Shown piece after piece: positions 1 through 11,256 of a stretch of 64,000 nt of DNA; position 1 is the stretch's first letter; each line of letters starts with the position of its first letter. The stretch covers positions 483,257,900 to 483,321,899 of the forward strand of contig NC_081406.1 of the NCBI RefSeq assembly GCF_030272615.1. The letters are read 5' to 3'. This stretch comes from Cryptomeria japonica (taxonomy: Eukaryota > Streptophyta > Pinopsida > Cupressales > Cupressaceae). Both the position numbers and the translations under genes were made by a program. Below the pieces are notes generated by a model, which saw only the letters and a program-made list of their open reading frames with translations, was not told where the DNA came from and made no database searches.

Positions 1-1108
1 ATGAGTTCTGCTAACCTAGTAATTGTTCCAATCGGTGTTGTGTATTATTGAATGTATAGTATTTAGAATATTGGTGTTTTGCAAAAAATGGTTTACCGGT
101 CACAAATTGTATGAAGACCACAAGCGGTATGAAGACCCCAAGCGGTTTGAGGAGCTCAAGCGGTACAAAGGAACCAAGTGTAGTTAACTTTTGATTGGAA
201 CACTACGATCTACCAGTCTTCATTTTTGATAACCAGTAATCGATATATTGTATTAACTGCTATTACTCAATGATGAGTCACCAACTAGTATTATTCTAAT
301 GTGTGATGAGTTATCATCCACCGACACTTTGGTGGTGTTTTTGTGCTGTGTTACCAAATGTGTCCAGATGCACTGAACCTAGGAACTTGTAGTCTAATCC
401 TATTGAACCGACATGAAATCAATTTCCTTTATAAGGACATCATATCTAGGGTTTGCATGTGAGATGTATGATATGTGAGATATAGATTTGAAATGGTTAT
501 GTGCGGTCATCATAGAGAATATTAGGTCTGTGAGAAGAGATAGAGTGTGGAGATATTGAAGACTGAAGTAATGGTGAAATGCATTAACAATGAGTTGTCA
601 AGGATCTAACTAAGCATACTATTCTATTATCTAGATCATTCACTTGTTGATTACTAATATCTTCGACAAGTCTGAAACCCTTAACCGGGTAGGCCCAACA
701 AAGCCTTTGTAAATCCTCTAACAAGGTGGTTCACAACTGTGGATCTGAAATCCTTTAACAAGGTAGTCTTTAATGGGACTTATCTCCTAACAGAGATCTA
801 GATTCCTAACAGGATCTGTTCTCATGAAGAACATTGTATGACCTTAATTGGTCTGGTTTCTATTCTGCAGATAGTTACTTGTGAGTTTCTGCTCACCATG
901 GTTTTTCCCATTTGGGTTTCCACATCAAATATCTTGTGTTATGGTGATTGTGCTCTTGTGGGTCAATGCTTTGTTTTCTATTTGGTTTGCACTTATCTTA
1001 ATCAGTTTATTAGTGAATCTGTTGCACCGGTTATCTGCTAAACTATTTAAAAGTTTGTTTATAGTATTTTTTGGCATACTAATTCACCCCCCCTCTTAGT
1101 ATTCATCA
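1..1108 (+). repeat. 5' LTR of element A (first ~58 bases outside window)
   Basis: It aligns throughout with the right LTR, base 1 corresponding to about 6360. It ends in ...attcatca at 1108, two bases before the primer site. A TATA-like tttataagg lies at 428-436. Near 690-830 there is a run of short ctaac-agg units, and near 895-925 the ccatggtttttccc motif that recurs in most LTR families here. Short open frames in this LTR recur in the right LTR only because the two are copies; I do not call them genes. Confidence 0.9.
428..436 (+). promoter_or_regulatory. TATA-like box of LTR A
   Basis: The sequence tttataagg lies inside the LTR and is kept at 6788-6796 in the right LTR. Similar boxes occur at comparable places in other LTRs of the window (tttataatg at 51188-51196, cttataagg at 26214-26222). 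A promoter role is inferred from position in the LTR. Confidence 0.45.
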
Positions 1109-1110
1109 AT

Positions 1111-1124
1111 TGGTATCAGAGCCA
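1111..1124 (+). other. Primer-binding site of element A
   Basis: tggtatcagagcca follows the LTR end by two bases. This is the plant Ty1/copia type site, complementary to the 3' end of initiator-Met tRNA. The same site and the same two-base spacing occur in D, F, G, J and A'. Confidence 0.9.
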
Positions 1125-1158
1125 ACCTTTCTATAAGTCTAACCACTTGGAAGGAGAT

Positions 1159-2430
1159 ATGGGGGAATGCAGTGTGAGGGAACTTACTCATTGTCTCACT
1201 CAGACTAAGAGAGCCTATGATGAACTCAAAGTCAAGTACAAAGCCTCTTTGGCCAAAAGAAGAGAGCATTCTGAGAAACTGATGGAACTCACTGAAAACA
1301 ACTCTTCTAAAGAAGCAGACATGGATGCCCTAGTTGAAGAAGTTGAAAAACTAAATGAATCTAAAGACAACCTGAGAAGAGAGTTGGAAGGATTGACTAT
1401 CAGAATGAGTCAGGAGCTTGAGAATAGAAGGAAAGCTGAAGATCTGGTAAAACAGAAAGATCATGAGATCTCCAAGCTGAAGCAAGAAAATAGTAGCCTT
1501 ACCGCTCATCTCCAGGAGAGTAAAGTGGAAAAAGAAGAAATGCAAGGTGAAGTAAGCATGACTAATTCTGAGAATGCAACCTTGATGGAATCTAATGCTG
1601 CCATTTCCAAGAAACTTACTAAGTCAAAGGAGATACTTGCCAAATTCAATCAATGTCCTGCTAAGCTAGAGCAAAATCTAGAATCGGGAAAGCCAGTAAA
1701 GAATACCACTGGACTTTGTTTCTGTAGATATGAGGAATGTGAGACCTTTGGAACAAAATCTAAAGCATCAAAGAAGCAACTGACATCCAAAGGAAATGGT
1801 AAGCAAAAATTTAAACCTGTTTGCTTTAATTGTGTCAAAGGACATACTGCTAATGTGTGTAGAAGCAAGGCCTACAACAATTTTCCTTATTTTCAAAACA
1901 ATATGCCTAGATCCAATAGATTCAATGGAAACTGTTATGCATGCAAAAATTTTGGGCATAGAGCATTTGAATGCAGGCCAATTTTGCACAACACTAGGAG
2001 ATATCCTCCAAGGACTCAAGGAGTTATTCTGGAACTTCCTGTGAACCGGAATCCCAACCGGTACAATGCCTATGACCATCGGTCAGGTGGTTATCAAGAG
2101 GTTACTAGTTGGAGAGCAACTTGTTTGATCTGTCATGGTAGCGGTCACACTACTGAAACATGCAGAAGAAAGAATGGTAGTATGAATAACGTACCATGGA
2201 GAACACTTGGAATGGTATGCTATCATTGCAACAAACTAGGACACACTGCTAGAGCTTGTAGACTAATAAAGAACCTATCGGATGATATATCGATCACTCC
2301 AAAAGGGAAGATTAATGTTGAAACCGTTCAAGTGGAAATGAATAAAACTTGGAAAAAGAAATCTGAAGAAGAGTCACAAGATGAACCTACTTCTGCACCT
2401 AGTGTGGAAGTCTCTAAACCAACAAACTAA
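1159..2430 (+). CDS. ORF1 of element A: coiled-coil protein with four CCHC zinc knuckles
   Basis: This 423-residue frame is uninterrupted. I start it at the ATG at 1159; an in-frame TTG at 1147 is less likely. Residues about 5-185 are rich in Glu, Lys and Leu and look like a long coiled coil. Four zinc knuckles follow at about 222-234, 259-272, 322-335 and 354-367. The first has lost one residue of its spacing (CX2CX3HX4C); copy A' keeps the normal CX2CX4HX4C. The tail is charged and rich in Ser/Pro. There is no copia Gag (UBN2-like) domain and no protease motif. Nucleic-acid binding is expected from zinc knuckles, and a Gag-like packaging role is inferred from position next to the primer site. 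The copy in A' (47368-48628) is closely similar, and J (57496-58611) has the same plan with different sequence. Confidence 0.82.
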   Translation: MGECSVRELTHCLTQTKRAYDELKVKYKASLAKRREHSEKLMELTENNSSKEADMDALVEEVEKLNESKDNLRRELEGLTIRMSQELENRRKAEDLVKQKDHEISKLKQENSSLTAHLQESKVEKEEMQGEVSMTNSENATLMESNAAISKKLTKSKEILAKFNQCPAKLEQNLESGKPVKNTTGLCFCRYEECETFGTKSKASKKQLTSKGNGKQKFKPVCFNCVKGHTANVCRSKAYNNFPYFQNNMPRSNRFNGNCYACKNFGHRAFECRPILHNTRRYPPRTQGVILELPVNRNPNRYNAYDHRSGGYQEVTSWRATCLICHGSGHTTETCRRKNGSMNNVPWRTLGMVCYHCNKLGHTARACRLIKNLSDDISITPKGKINVETVQVEMNKTWKKKSEEESQDEPTSAPSVEVSKPTN

Positions 2431-2863
2431 GCTTCAAAAAAGATTAGGGGGAACATATCGGTGAAATATTTTGAACCCCTGGTTTATATCAGTAAAGACC
2501 TTAACTAGTATATGTTACCTGTTAGTCGACAAAAGATCTGAAGCGGTAAAATGCAAAATTAGGGTTTGCACCCTAGAGGTGATGCATTTATTATAGTCAG
2601 TGAGAGTTGTTTAAAAGGGATTTTCATCATCATTATCACTTATCTATTTTTGAAAGAAGAATTATTCAAGAGTAGAGCAACCAAAGTGATTTATCTAGCA
2701 GTTGACGAAATCTTGTGTGAAATCTTGCAACCATCTTCAAGCAATCAGTGAAGAAATATAAGTGGTGAACTTGCAACCAAAGTGGTGTTTTGTGTGTGAC
2801 ATTGGAAAACCTAAATTCAAGTTTGTGAATGTATTTTCTGAAATTCTTACTTATTTTTTGATC
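2431..2863 (+). other. Spacer between ORF1 and ORF2 of element A
   Basis: AT-rich spacer without a convincing gene. A G-rich stretch (attagggggaac) lies near 2443. The spacer in A' (46925-47367) matches it, so it is an old part of the element. Whether it carries a splice, promoter or re-initiation signal for ORF2 cannot be told from sequence. Confidence 0.6.
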
Positions 2864-5800
2864 ATGGCTTCTGCATCGCACTCTAGTTCTAGTGCACCTG
2901 AAGATTCAGCCAAATTTCTTCAAAAGAAAATGAAATACAATGCCCTATCTCAAATACCCACCAGATTTATTGTTGAGGGAGATATTTCAGGGTATATAGA
3001 CTATAAATTGGAAGACCTAGGATCCCTAGTGATTCATTCCCAGCTAAGCCTATTCTGTGGGGATTACAAGAAGATCAAACTTGAGTATAGTGTCCTTGAG
3101 AAGATGAAACTACACAATCTGGTATATTTTCTAGAATAATTCATAGAAGAACATATTCACATCATCCTTAGCAGAGTGCATGGTGACAAGATGTATCTCG
3201 AGCAGACCCATGACATCACACTGGAAGCAATTTATGCTGTCACTGATTTATGCAATATTGGAGAGGTACCAGCTCTACAGAAGGTCGCCAAAACTAAAAT
3301 GACAAAGATCACCAGTTCTATGAGTGACCAATGAGAAATGACCATCAACACCATCTTTGGTGATCTAGTAAAATATGCTTGCATGGTGATTGGTTACCGG
3401 ATTTTTATGCCAATAGAATAAATTCTATCCCCACTATTGCGGTGAATGCCGCTTACAGGATGATCAAGGAAGACACTACATTTGACCTATGTACCTGTCT
3501 ACAAAAGCAATTGCTTTTGAATTTGAAGTCCATCAAATAGGAAAATTCTCTAAGGTTCAAGTTTGACCAACTTCTGGTTGGTTTATTCTTCTACTTTCAA
3601 GGTTATTTCCCTGGAGTAGGTGATGTTCAATGGTCTGCTAACCTACCGATTTCCAGAAAAATTAAGGAAAGTCTACAAGTAGTAGGAACTAGATATCTTG
3701 AGGTTCTTAATAAGTATTTTGATGAATTCAAGTAGAAAATGAACCAGAGAATGAGGATATCTAATGATATTGTGAAGAAGTATGAAGATGACATCTGCTT
3801 CACAATAAGGATAGATGAATGTATAATGGAAGCGGTGGAACCCAGAAAGGAAGTAGTTGAACCTATGGGGTATGAAGTGGTGAATGACATGTTGATTAGG
3901 TATGCCTCTATCCTACTTGCCTCACCACTGGAAGCAAAGAAAAAGAGAACCTGTACCTACTTGGAGAGGGTCACATCGATTGAAGAACCAAAATAGAAAA
4001 AGGGAAAAGAAGTGCCATCGGTATCTGCATCGGTTACCTTTGCCAGTCCGAAAGTGACCAAGGAGTCACCAGCTAAGAAGAAACCTAAGATTAGTCCTAC
4101 AAAAGTCTTTGAGAGGAAGCAAAAATCTAGGACCCATCTCACCGGAGGAAGAAGACACTGAACTAGAGATTCAAACAAAGAAGACAAGGAAATCAAGCAA
4201 AAAGACAAAGTCTACTGGTAATGTACCAACAACTTCTGCACCGGTAAATATAGACATTTCTTCTTATAAGCCAATGACACATTGTCAAAGGACAATTAAG
4301 AACATTTTGATGATTTTAATGATAATGAGAAAGAAGAGGTAGAATAGGAAGTCATTAAATACTTATGTATTAATGATCGGTCACCATCTGAGATTAGATC
4401 AGTTACACCAGATTCTTTGTATAATTCTTTAGATAATAAATGACACATTTCCATTGAAAGAGAAAAGGAGATCAGGGAGAAAATTTTTGCACAATACTTT
4501 CCTGATGCTTCAAATTCTAAATTATTTGAAATAATGGATAAGAACAAAGGCATCTTCTTCATGAGAAGGAGAAGACTCGAGCTACTAGAAGGTAAAGCTT
4601 CTGAAGTGGAAAAAGACACACATATACATGTTAAAGTTGCTTTCAAAATACATTGGGTAGCTGAAGCCACTAAGAAGACTGAACAAGAACCTGACCTATC
4701 ATCAGGCCAATTGGATGAGATATTTGATAGTCAAGGAGAAAGAGTGACAAAACAAATTGACACTATTGATGTTGATGCATTAGAGGATGTCACTCCTGAC
4801 AAAGAGAAAGAGAAACATGACAAAGAGAAAGCAGAGAAAGAGCAAGAGGAAAAAGCAAGACAAGAAGAAATCAAGAGGAAAGAGTCAGAGAAGAAGAAAG
4901 AGGAAGAAAAGAAGAAAGAGGAAGAGAAGAAGAGAGAAGAAGATAAGAGAAAAGAAGAAGAGAAGAAGAAAGAAGAAGACAAAAGGAAGGAAGAAGAAAG
5001 GAAGAAGGAGGAAGAGAAGAAAAAGAAGGAGGACAAGAAGAAGGAAGAAGAGAAGAAAAAACAAGAAGAGGGGCAAAAGAAGAAAGAAGAGGATAAGAAA
5101 AGAGAAGAAGAGGAGAAGGAAACAGAGAAGAAAAAACAAGCAGAGATCAAAACAAAAGAAGGAGGGTAGACTCCTAAGGAAACCGGTGATCAAACCAAAC
5201 AGGTTGATATTGTCGGTCCTATTGATCTAGCTCTTGCAAGTCTGACTCAATCAGCATATGAATCTGAGCTACTACAAAGCATCAAACTTGCACAGAAGAG
5301 ACTAGAAGAATTGCGAAGGAAGAAAGAATAGGATGTCATACAAACTGCGGTTGACACTCTTATTAGTCTAATTCTCGATACCAACCTCCCTAGTACTGAT
5401 TCCTCTCTATCCAAGCTCAAACTTCTTTGTACCATAGTGGAGGACTTGGTACCATGCTTGGAAGATGTTATTGAAGAAACTACAAAGAAGAACCATGAAA
5501 AGGCACTCAATACTGCCTTAGTCAAGCAAATGAATGAGCTCCAGACACAACTACTGAAACAATAGAATGATATCAGTGTTGCTATGGGTGAAGGTAAATT
5601 ACTGTTGAGTAAAATTTGCCAACCCCATCTATTTGTGAAGATGTACTTAAACAACAAGCTCAACTCCAATCGGAGTTATAGGCATATATCAGCAATTTCA
5701 AGATGCCATATGATTCATTCACTACCTATGGACAAATGGTCCATCATTATCAGCATCAGATTGCCAAGATGGACTCAGAGATCAACAACCATACTAAATA

Positions 5801-6047
5801 TTTATAGGAGCTTCAATTTCTCCTATTGCCAAGACTGTATATTCTTCAAAAATGTTTTCTCAACCTGGAAGCTATCACGGTAACTCAAGAGATGAGTACC
5901 ATTGATGCAATGGAAGAACTGGTGTTCCAGATGAAGACTGAAAGTGAGGTTGCTACCTCCTTACTTGATTCATGGACATTGGACATGAAAACTTTTATGC
6001 AGGACTTTAAATCTATTTTTGAGAAATTTCATTCCTTATTGTCATGA
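2864..6047 (+). pseudogene. ORF2 of element A, broken by stops and frameshifts
   Basis: It begins at the ATG at 2864 and ends at the TGA at 6045-6047. Comparison with copy A' (43573-46924) shows one long reading frame of roughly 1,100 codons. It is interrupted here by stops at about 3137, 3331, 3538, 3736, 3994, 5167, 5328 and 5563 and by frameshifts near 3410, 4110, 4330 and 5650. Regions in order: a globular N-terminal part (2864 to about 3990) with a RVHGDK block and a GYEV block; a basic Lys/Ser/Pro linker (about 4000-4260); a short segment with RRRR (about 4560); a long Lys/Glu/Arg tract (4794-5166); and a Leu-rich helical C-terminal part (5260-6047). I see no pol motifs. The function is unknown. 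The N-terminal half faintly resembles the plant domain annotated as 'putative plant transposon protein', which needs a profile search. Confidence 0.75.
4794..5166 (+). repeat. Purine-only tract coding for an ER/K-type helix
   Basis: Almost every base is A or G, in degenerate units of gaa, gag, aag and aaa. It encodes about 120 residues of Glu, Lys and Arg in short alternating blocks (KKKEEEKKKEEE style). That pattern is known from single alpha helices that stand free in solution. The complementary strand gives long Ser/Phe-rich open frames, which are shadows. Confidence 0.8.
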
Positions 6048-6301
6048 ACATTTACTCTACTTTTATTGTATAAGGAAATAGGGGTTATTTTGCATTAGTT
6101 TGTCATTGTTGGCAAAGGGGGAGTAGTGTACTTAAAATTGTGGTGAATGTTACCATTTCATGCACTTGTAATTTTTGAAAAGGGGTAGTGTATATGCTTA
6201 GGGGGAGTAATTTTGATTGTAGCATCTTTTGTGTTATTGTTGTAAAGCACTTAGATGTCAAATTTTTCCTAAGTGTTGCCATCAATGGCAAAGGGGGAGA
6301 T
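6048..6301 (+). other. 3' region and polypurine tract of element A
   Basis: Non-coding. It holds three G-runs: aaagggggagtag near 6114, taggggga near 6199, and the tract adjoining the LTR, caaagggggaga at about 6289-6300. The last is the expected plus-strand primer. The phrase caatggcaaagggggaga is nearly the same as in copia elements D, E and F. Confidence 0.75.
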
Positions 6302-7468
6302 TGTTAGCATTTTTTATGATGTTTTGATTGTCATTGATGGACACACACTTTCTTGATGTATGAGTTATGCTCAACCAGTAATTGTTCCAACTGGTATTGT
6401 GTATTATTGAATGTATAGTATTTAGACTATCGATGTTTTGCAGAAAATGGTTTACCAGTCATAGATTGTATGAAGACCGCAAGTGATATGAATACCCCCA
6501 GCGGTTCGAGGAGCTCAAGTGGTATGAAGGAACCAAGTGGTAGTTAAATTTTGATTGGAACACTACGATCTACTAGTCTTCATTTTTGACAACCAGTAAT
6601 CGCTTTATTGTATTAACTGGTATTACTCTGTGATGAGTTACCAACCGGTATTACTGTAATGTGTGATGAGTTATCATCCACCGACACTTTGGTGGTGTTT
6701 TTGTGCCGTGTTACCAAATGTGTCCAGATGCACTGAACCTAGGAACTTATAGTCTAATCCTATTTGACCGACATGAAATCAGTTTCCTTTATAAGGACAT
6801 CATGTCTAGGGTTTGCATGTGAGATGTATGATATGTGAGATATAGATTTGAAATGGTTATGTGCGATCATCATAGAGAATATTAGGTCTCTGAGAAGAGA
6901 TAGAGTGTGGAGATATTGAAGACTAAAGTAATGCTGAAATGCATTAACAATGAGCTATCAAGGATATAACTAAGCATACTATGCTATTATCTAGATCATT
7001 CACTTGTTGATTACTAATATCTTCGACAAGTTTGAAACCCTTAACCGAGTAGGCCTAGCAAAGCCTTTGTAAATCCTCTAAAAGGGTGGTTCACAACTAT
7101 GGATCTGAAATCCTTTAACAAGGTAGTCTTTAACAAGACTTATCTCCTAACAAAGATCTAGATTCCTAACAGGATCTGTTCTGGTGAAGAACATTGTATG
7201 ACCTTAACCGATCTGGTTTCTATTCTGCAAATAGTTACTTGTGAGTTTCTGCTCACCGTGGTTTTTCCCATTTGTGTTTCCACATCAAATATCTTATGTT
7301 ATGGTGATTGTGCTCTTGTGGGTGAATGCTTTGTTTGCTATTTGGTTTGCACTTATCTTAACCGGTTTATTAGTGAATCTGTTGTACTAGTTATCTGCTA
7401 AACTATTTAAAAGTTTGTCTAAAGTATTTTTTGGCATACTAATTCACCCCCCCTCTTAGTATTCATCA
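6302..7468 (+). repeat. 3' LTR of element A
   Basis: It starts with tgttagca directly after the polypurine tract and ends ...attcatca at 7468, where copia integrase sequence in the opposite direction begins. Length is 1,167 bases. It differs from the left LTR by scattered changes, many of them C/T or G/A. TATA-like tttataagg is at 6788-6796. Confidence 0.9.
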
Positions 7469-9758
7469 GGTTCATCTTCCACTTTCTTGCTGCAGGTTTC
7501 CTCAGGTTCCTTAGGGGATTCATCAACCCTAACATTGATACTCTCAACAAATTTATGTGTTCTATTGTTGTAGCACTTGAGAGCTTTGCTCTTAGTGGAA
7601 TATCCTAGAAATATTCCTTTATCACATTTAGCATCAAACTTGCTCAGATGCTCACCTCTCTTGATGTAACACTTACTGCCAAATACTTTAAAATAAATCA
7701 CAGTGGGAGTCTTCCCGGTCCAATACTCATAAGGGGTTTTATCTTTACCTTTCTTGATGAGTATCCAATTCATAGTATGGACTATAGTGCTCACCGCTTC
7801 TCTCTAAAAAGTGTGAGCAACCTTTCCTTGGATCACTATAGTTATGGCCACTTCAACTATAGTCATGTTATTCCTTTTTGCTATGTCATTCTATTGTGGT
7901 GTCCTTGGGGAAGACAATTGCCTATTGATACCATTCTCTTCACAGTACTTGTTGAATTCATCAGAAGTGAATTCACCTACTTGATTAGTTCTAAGACGCT
8001 TTATCTTTTGACCACTTTCCTTCTCTACTAATTCTCTAAAGGATTTGAACTTTCCAAACACCTTAAACTTGTTTTTCAAGAATGTGACCCACATCATTCT
8101 TGAGCAGTCATCGGTAAGAATCATGAAATACCGATCTCCCTGAATACTTCTAGTTTTCATTGGACCACACAAATCGGTATGCACAAGATCAAGTAAGTTC
8201 TCTGCTGAAAAAGACTTACCTTTGAATGTTGAGGAAGACATCTTCCCAAGTTGACATTCTCTGCACAAAGCACAAAGGCAATCCTCTTACTGCCTTGATC
8301 TTACTAGCCTTTACAATATTATCAATGTTCATATGACAAATTTTCCAATGCCATATCCAACTATCATCAAACTTTTTCATCAAACACTGACTAATCTTGG
8401 CATTGAGCTGAAACAAGTTCGCTCTGGTCTGCTTACCAGTGGCAATAAGTTCACCACACTTTCCAATTATACTGCAAACTCCACCTTTGAACACCAAAAT
8501 GAGTCCTTTATCATGTAGCTGAGAAACACTCAATAGGTTATGCGTAAGACCTTCTACCCTATAGACATCATCCATACTGATCTTTCCATTCAATGAGATG
8601 GATCCTTTTCCTTTTACCAAGCATGGTGCATTGTTGCCAAATCGGACAACGCCTCCATCATATTCTTCTAGAGATAAAAACTTTCCCTGGTCACCAGTCA
8701 TGTGGCAACCACTATCAATAATCCACTCATTATAGTCGTCAATGCGAGAGACAAGTGATTTCTTGTCAGATACTTCTTCCTTTACAACTACAAACACTAT
8801 GTTCTCATTCTCTTCATCCTCATATTCTTCATCAGTAACACCTTCATCCACTGCCATGAGACAATTTCTTCTATTTCCTCATTTATACTTTCTAAACCTC
8901 TCTAGTTTATCCTTATTGTCATTGTTAGGATAGTTAACAACTATATGCCCTATCTTATTGTAGGAAAAACATTTTAAAGGAAGCTAACCTCTATATTTTC
9001 CAATGCCTTTTGGAAGTCTCTTGGAAAGAAGAGCTTAAAACTCCATTAGAATCTCTTCATCATCCATATCTCTGGATTGCCTGGATTCATAACTGGTACT
9101 TACTTCTTTTCCTTTTTTGGTTGGTACAACAAATGCTCTAAAGGCTGACTCAATCTTCTCAACTCTGCCATCATAGCTATTCAACTCATATGTAGTCAAC
9201 TTTGCAATGATAGAGTCTAAGGATACCTTGGTTTTGTCGATAGACCTTAGATCCTAAATAGGAGCAACTCTGATTGCATAAACTAGTAACAATGATCTCA
9301 AAACTTTACTGACAACGGTGGCATATTCAATTGTTCCACCAATGCTCTTGATATCTCCAACCATAGTCTTGATCCTTCTGCCATATTGCTAAATGGTTTC
9401 ACCTTCAACCATCCTCATGTCTTCAAATTTTCCTCTAAGGCTCTCTTTCTTATCTTGCTTGACATGCTCATCACCGCCATCAATAGTTTCTAATGTGTCC
9501 CATACATCCTTAGGAGTGTCCTTATCTTATACATTAATGAACTCAATATCGGACAAACTGCTAATAAGGGCTTCCATGACTTGCCCATTTTCTTGAATCT
9601 CTCTTTTCTGATCATTGGTTAGAGTGCCAGTGGGGATTACATAGACATTCTCAACATAGCTCTAGTGTTGAGCACCCAAACTCTTGATATAGATCTTCAT
9701 TCTATCCTTCCATATTTTGAAGTTATCTATTGAACTTAGGACCTTCCCTCTTCATCAT
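7469..9758 (-). pseudogene. gag-protease-integrase of copia element B, degraded
   Basis: The start is the ATG at 9756-9758, equivalent to the start in F. The gag part (9758 to about 8900) has many stops. Its zinc knuckle has lost two of its cysteines to Tyr. The protease motif reads DSGCHMTGD, lacking the Ser-His of the usual DSGCSHHMTG. A frameshift near 8265 separates the pre-integrase region from the integrase core. In the core, HTDLCGP and TDDCSRMMW are present, but the usual DQGGEF reads NQVGEF, so a catalytic Asp is lost. The IN C-terminal part (7794-7469, FGSKCYIKRGE) is cut by element A. The copy must be inactive. Confidence 0.85.
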
Positions 9759-9812
9759 TAAAGAAAGATCTTTTACCTTAAGCGGTTAAGCTTATATCAT
9801 CAAGGACCTGGA

Positions 9813-9827
9813 GTTACTCTGATACCA
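9813..9827 (-). other. Primer-binding site of element B
   Basis: On the minus strand this reads tggtatcagagtaac, two bases from the LTR end. It is the usual initiator-Met type site with its last bases changed. Confidence 0.75.
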
Positions 9828-9829
9828 AT

Positions 9830-11256
9830 TGATGAATAATGATGAACAAAAAATACCCTAATTGGTACTAAGAGTGGGGGGGGTGAATCAATACATACAA
9901 AAACTTCTCCACAACTTATCAAGTTAAAACACAGCTAACTGGTTGTCTTCATTACTAAACTTAACCATGGCAATACTGGTTAAACATAGTAAGAATTCAG
10001 ACAACTTAAACGGGTAAACTGAATACTTCAAATATCATTCAATACTTGATAACTACTTCACCCATAAACATATGCATGAGGTGTATTAGTAATATCATAA
10101 CCATTAGCTTTGCATGCATAATCACCTAAACAAAGAATACTCAATCATCACATGAAAAATGCACAACTCATGACACACAAATTTTTCATGTGGAAACCCA
10201 AATGGGAAAAACCATGGTGGGGATGAATGCCCACAAGCTTGTTTTGAACTCTTTTGAAGCTTTCTTTGTTAGGAGCCTAGTTCGGTTAAAGAATTTACAA
10301 TAAGGTTCTGCTAGGAACTGATCCTGTTGAAGATCACCCGGTTAAGGGATGGCTATATACCCTGTTAAAGGTTGACACCCTGTTAAGGTTACCTCGCTAG
10401 AGGATTTAAAGAAATCAATGAACTTGAGTCACCTAGTTAGAGGATTTATAGTAAGCCTGTTAAAGCTACCCGACAAAGGTATTTTCCTTCTGTTGAAATG
10501 GTTAGAAGACAATACGTAAAACTCTGATCTGATAAAAGCACTATATGCTAAGGCAAATCCTTTTCAGTTCCTCTACTCTGCAATCATACTCTGTAGTTTT
10601 CACTCACTACTCTAGCAAGTATCTCATCACTCGGATACACACACAACTTTTTCCAACAAAAACAATATCAAACTCATCGACCTTATAGACAAGAATTAGG
10701 TTGGTAACATAAACCCTAAACCCTAAGTATTTTAGGTTTACAATTACAAGAGGTCCAATCCTGACCATCCAAACACTTTACATAGAATGAAACAATCTCA
10801 AATAGATCACAATTCATTCTGCATCCTCCATTCTTCACCGCACATAGAAATTAGTAACCCATCATGCTTTCTTCTCATACCGCTAAGAAGAATGTTCATT
10901 CCTGAGGTAGACATTTAATGCAGTCAATCTTTACATGTAAGATCCTCAAGGAAATTCTTCATGTGCACAAAACTGACATGGCATCTTGATCTCATCCTTA
11001 GTTCTTAGCTAACTAATTACAAAATATCACCGATTGCATCGCATAAGCTAGATTTCCAAACTGGAAACCCTAGAGCTGAGACTACCAACCGGTAGTTACA
11101 CTTAGTGAAACCCTAACACCGGTTCACTACATCTCTTCATACTGGTTGACCTATACCGCTTCCAATATTCATACCAGTGCATACCTATTTACCTGCTTGA
11201 GCACATATTGACATCAATAACAACATACTTTGTCACCGCTTCATCATATGCCAACA
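9830..11256 (-). repeat. 5' LTR of element B
   Basis: It runs from tgatgaat (9830) to gccaaca (11256), giving TG...CA ends on either strand. On the minus strand it begins tgttggcatatg. It contains the inverted form of the ccatggtttttccc motif near 10200-10220 and a run of ctaac/gttag units around 10290-10500. Length is 1,427 bases. The second LTR is outside the window. Confidence 0.8.

Larger units (their letters stand above)
1..7468 (+). mobile_element. Element A: pol-less LTR retrotransposon with two non-pol genes (5' end cut by window)
   Basis: Direct repeats at 1-1108 and 6302-7468 flank a 5.2 kb interior. The interior starts with a primer site at 1111 and ends with a polypurine tract at about 6290-6300. 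It holds ORF1 (1159-2430) and the decayed ORF2 (2864-6047). I see no protease, integrase, reverse transcriptase or RNase H in any frame. The right side abuts copia integrase sequence of element B, so A inserted into B. The left end and left target duplication lie outside the window; the right duplication should be ggttc (7469-7473). A second, inverted copy is A' at 34455-49825. Confidence 0.88.
7469..11256 (-). mobile_element. Element B: Ty1/copia, 5' part only (3' part beyond element A, outside window)
   Basis: Read on the minus strand: an LTR (9830-11256), the primer site (about 9813-9827), then gag, protease and integrase down to 7469, where element A has split it. RT and RNase H would lie left of the window. 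Gag and integrase most resemble those of E and F. Confidence 0.85.

Noticed and set aside
838-1041. Open frame of 67 codons present in both LTRs of A (also 7198-7401)
   Set aside because: The two frames are copies of one LTR, so preservation is not independent evidence. The start lies in LTR repeat units and no domain is visible.
4731-5230. Long Ser/Phe-rich minus-strand frames and a second plus-frame Lys/Arg-rich frame over the purine tract
   Set aside because: Any purine-only tract is open in several frames on both strands. Only the K/E frame joins the ORF2 reading frame.
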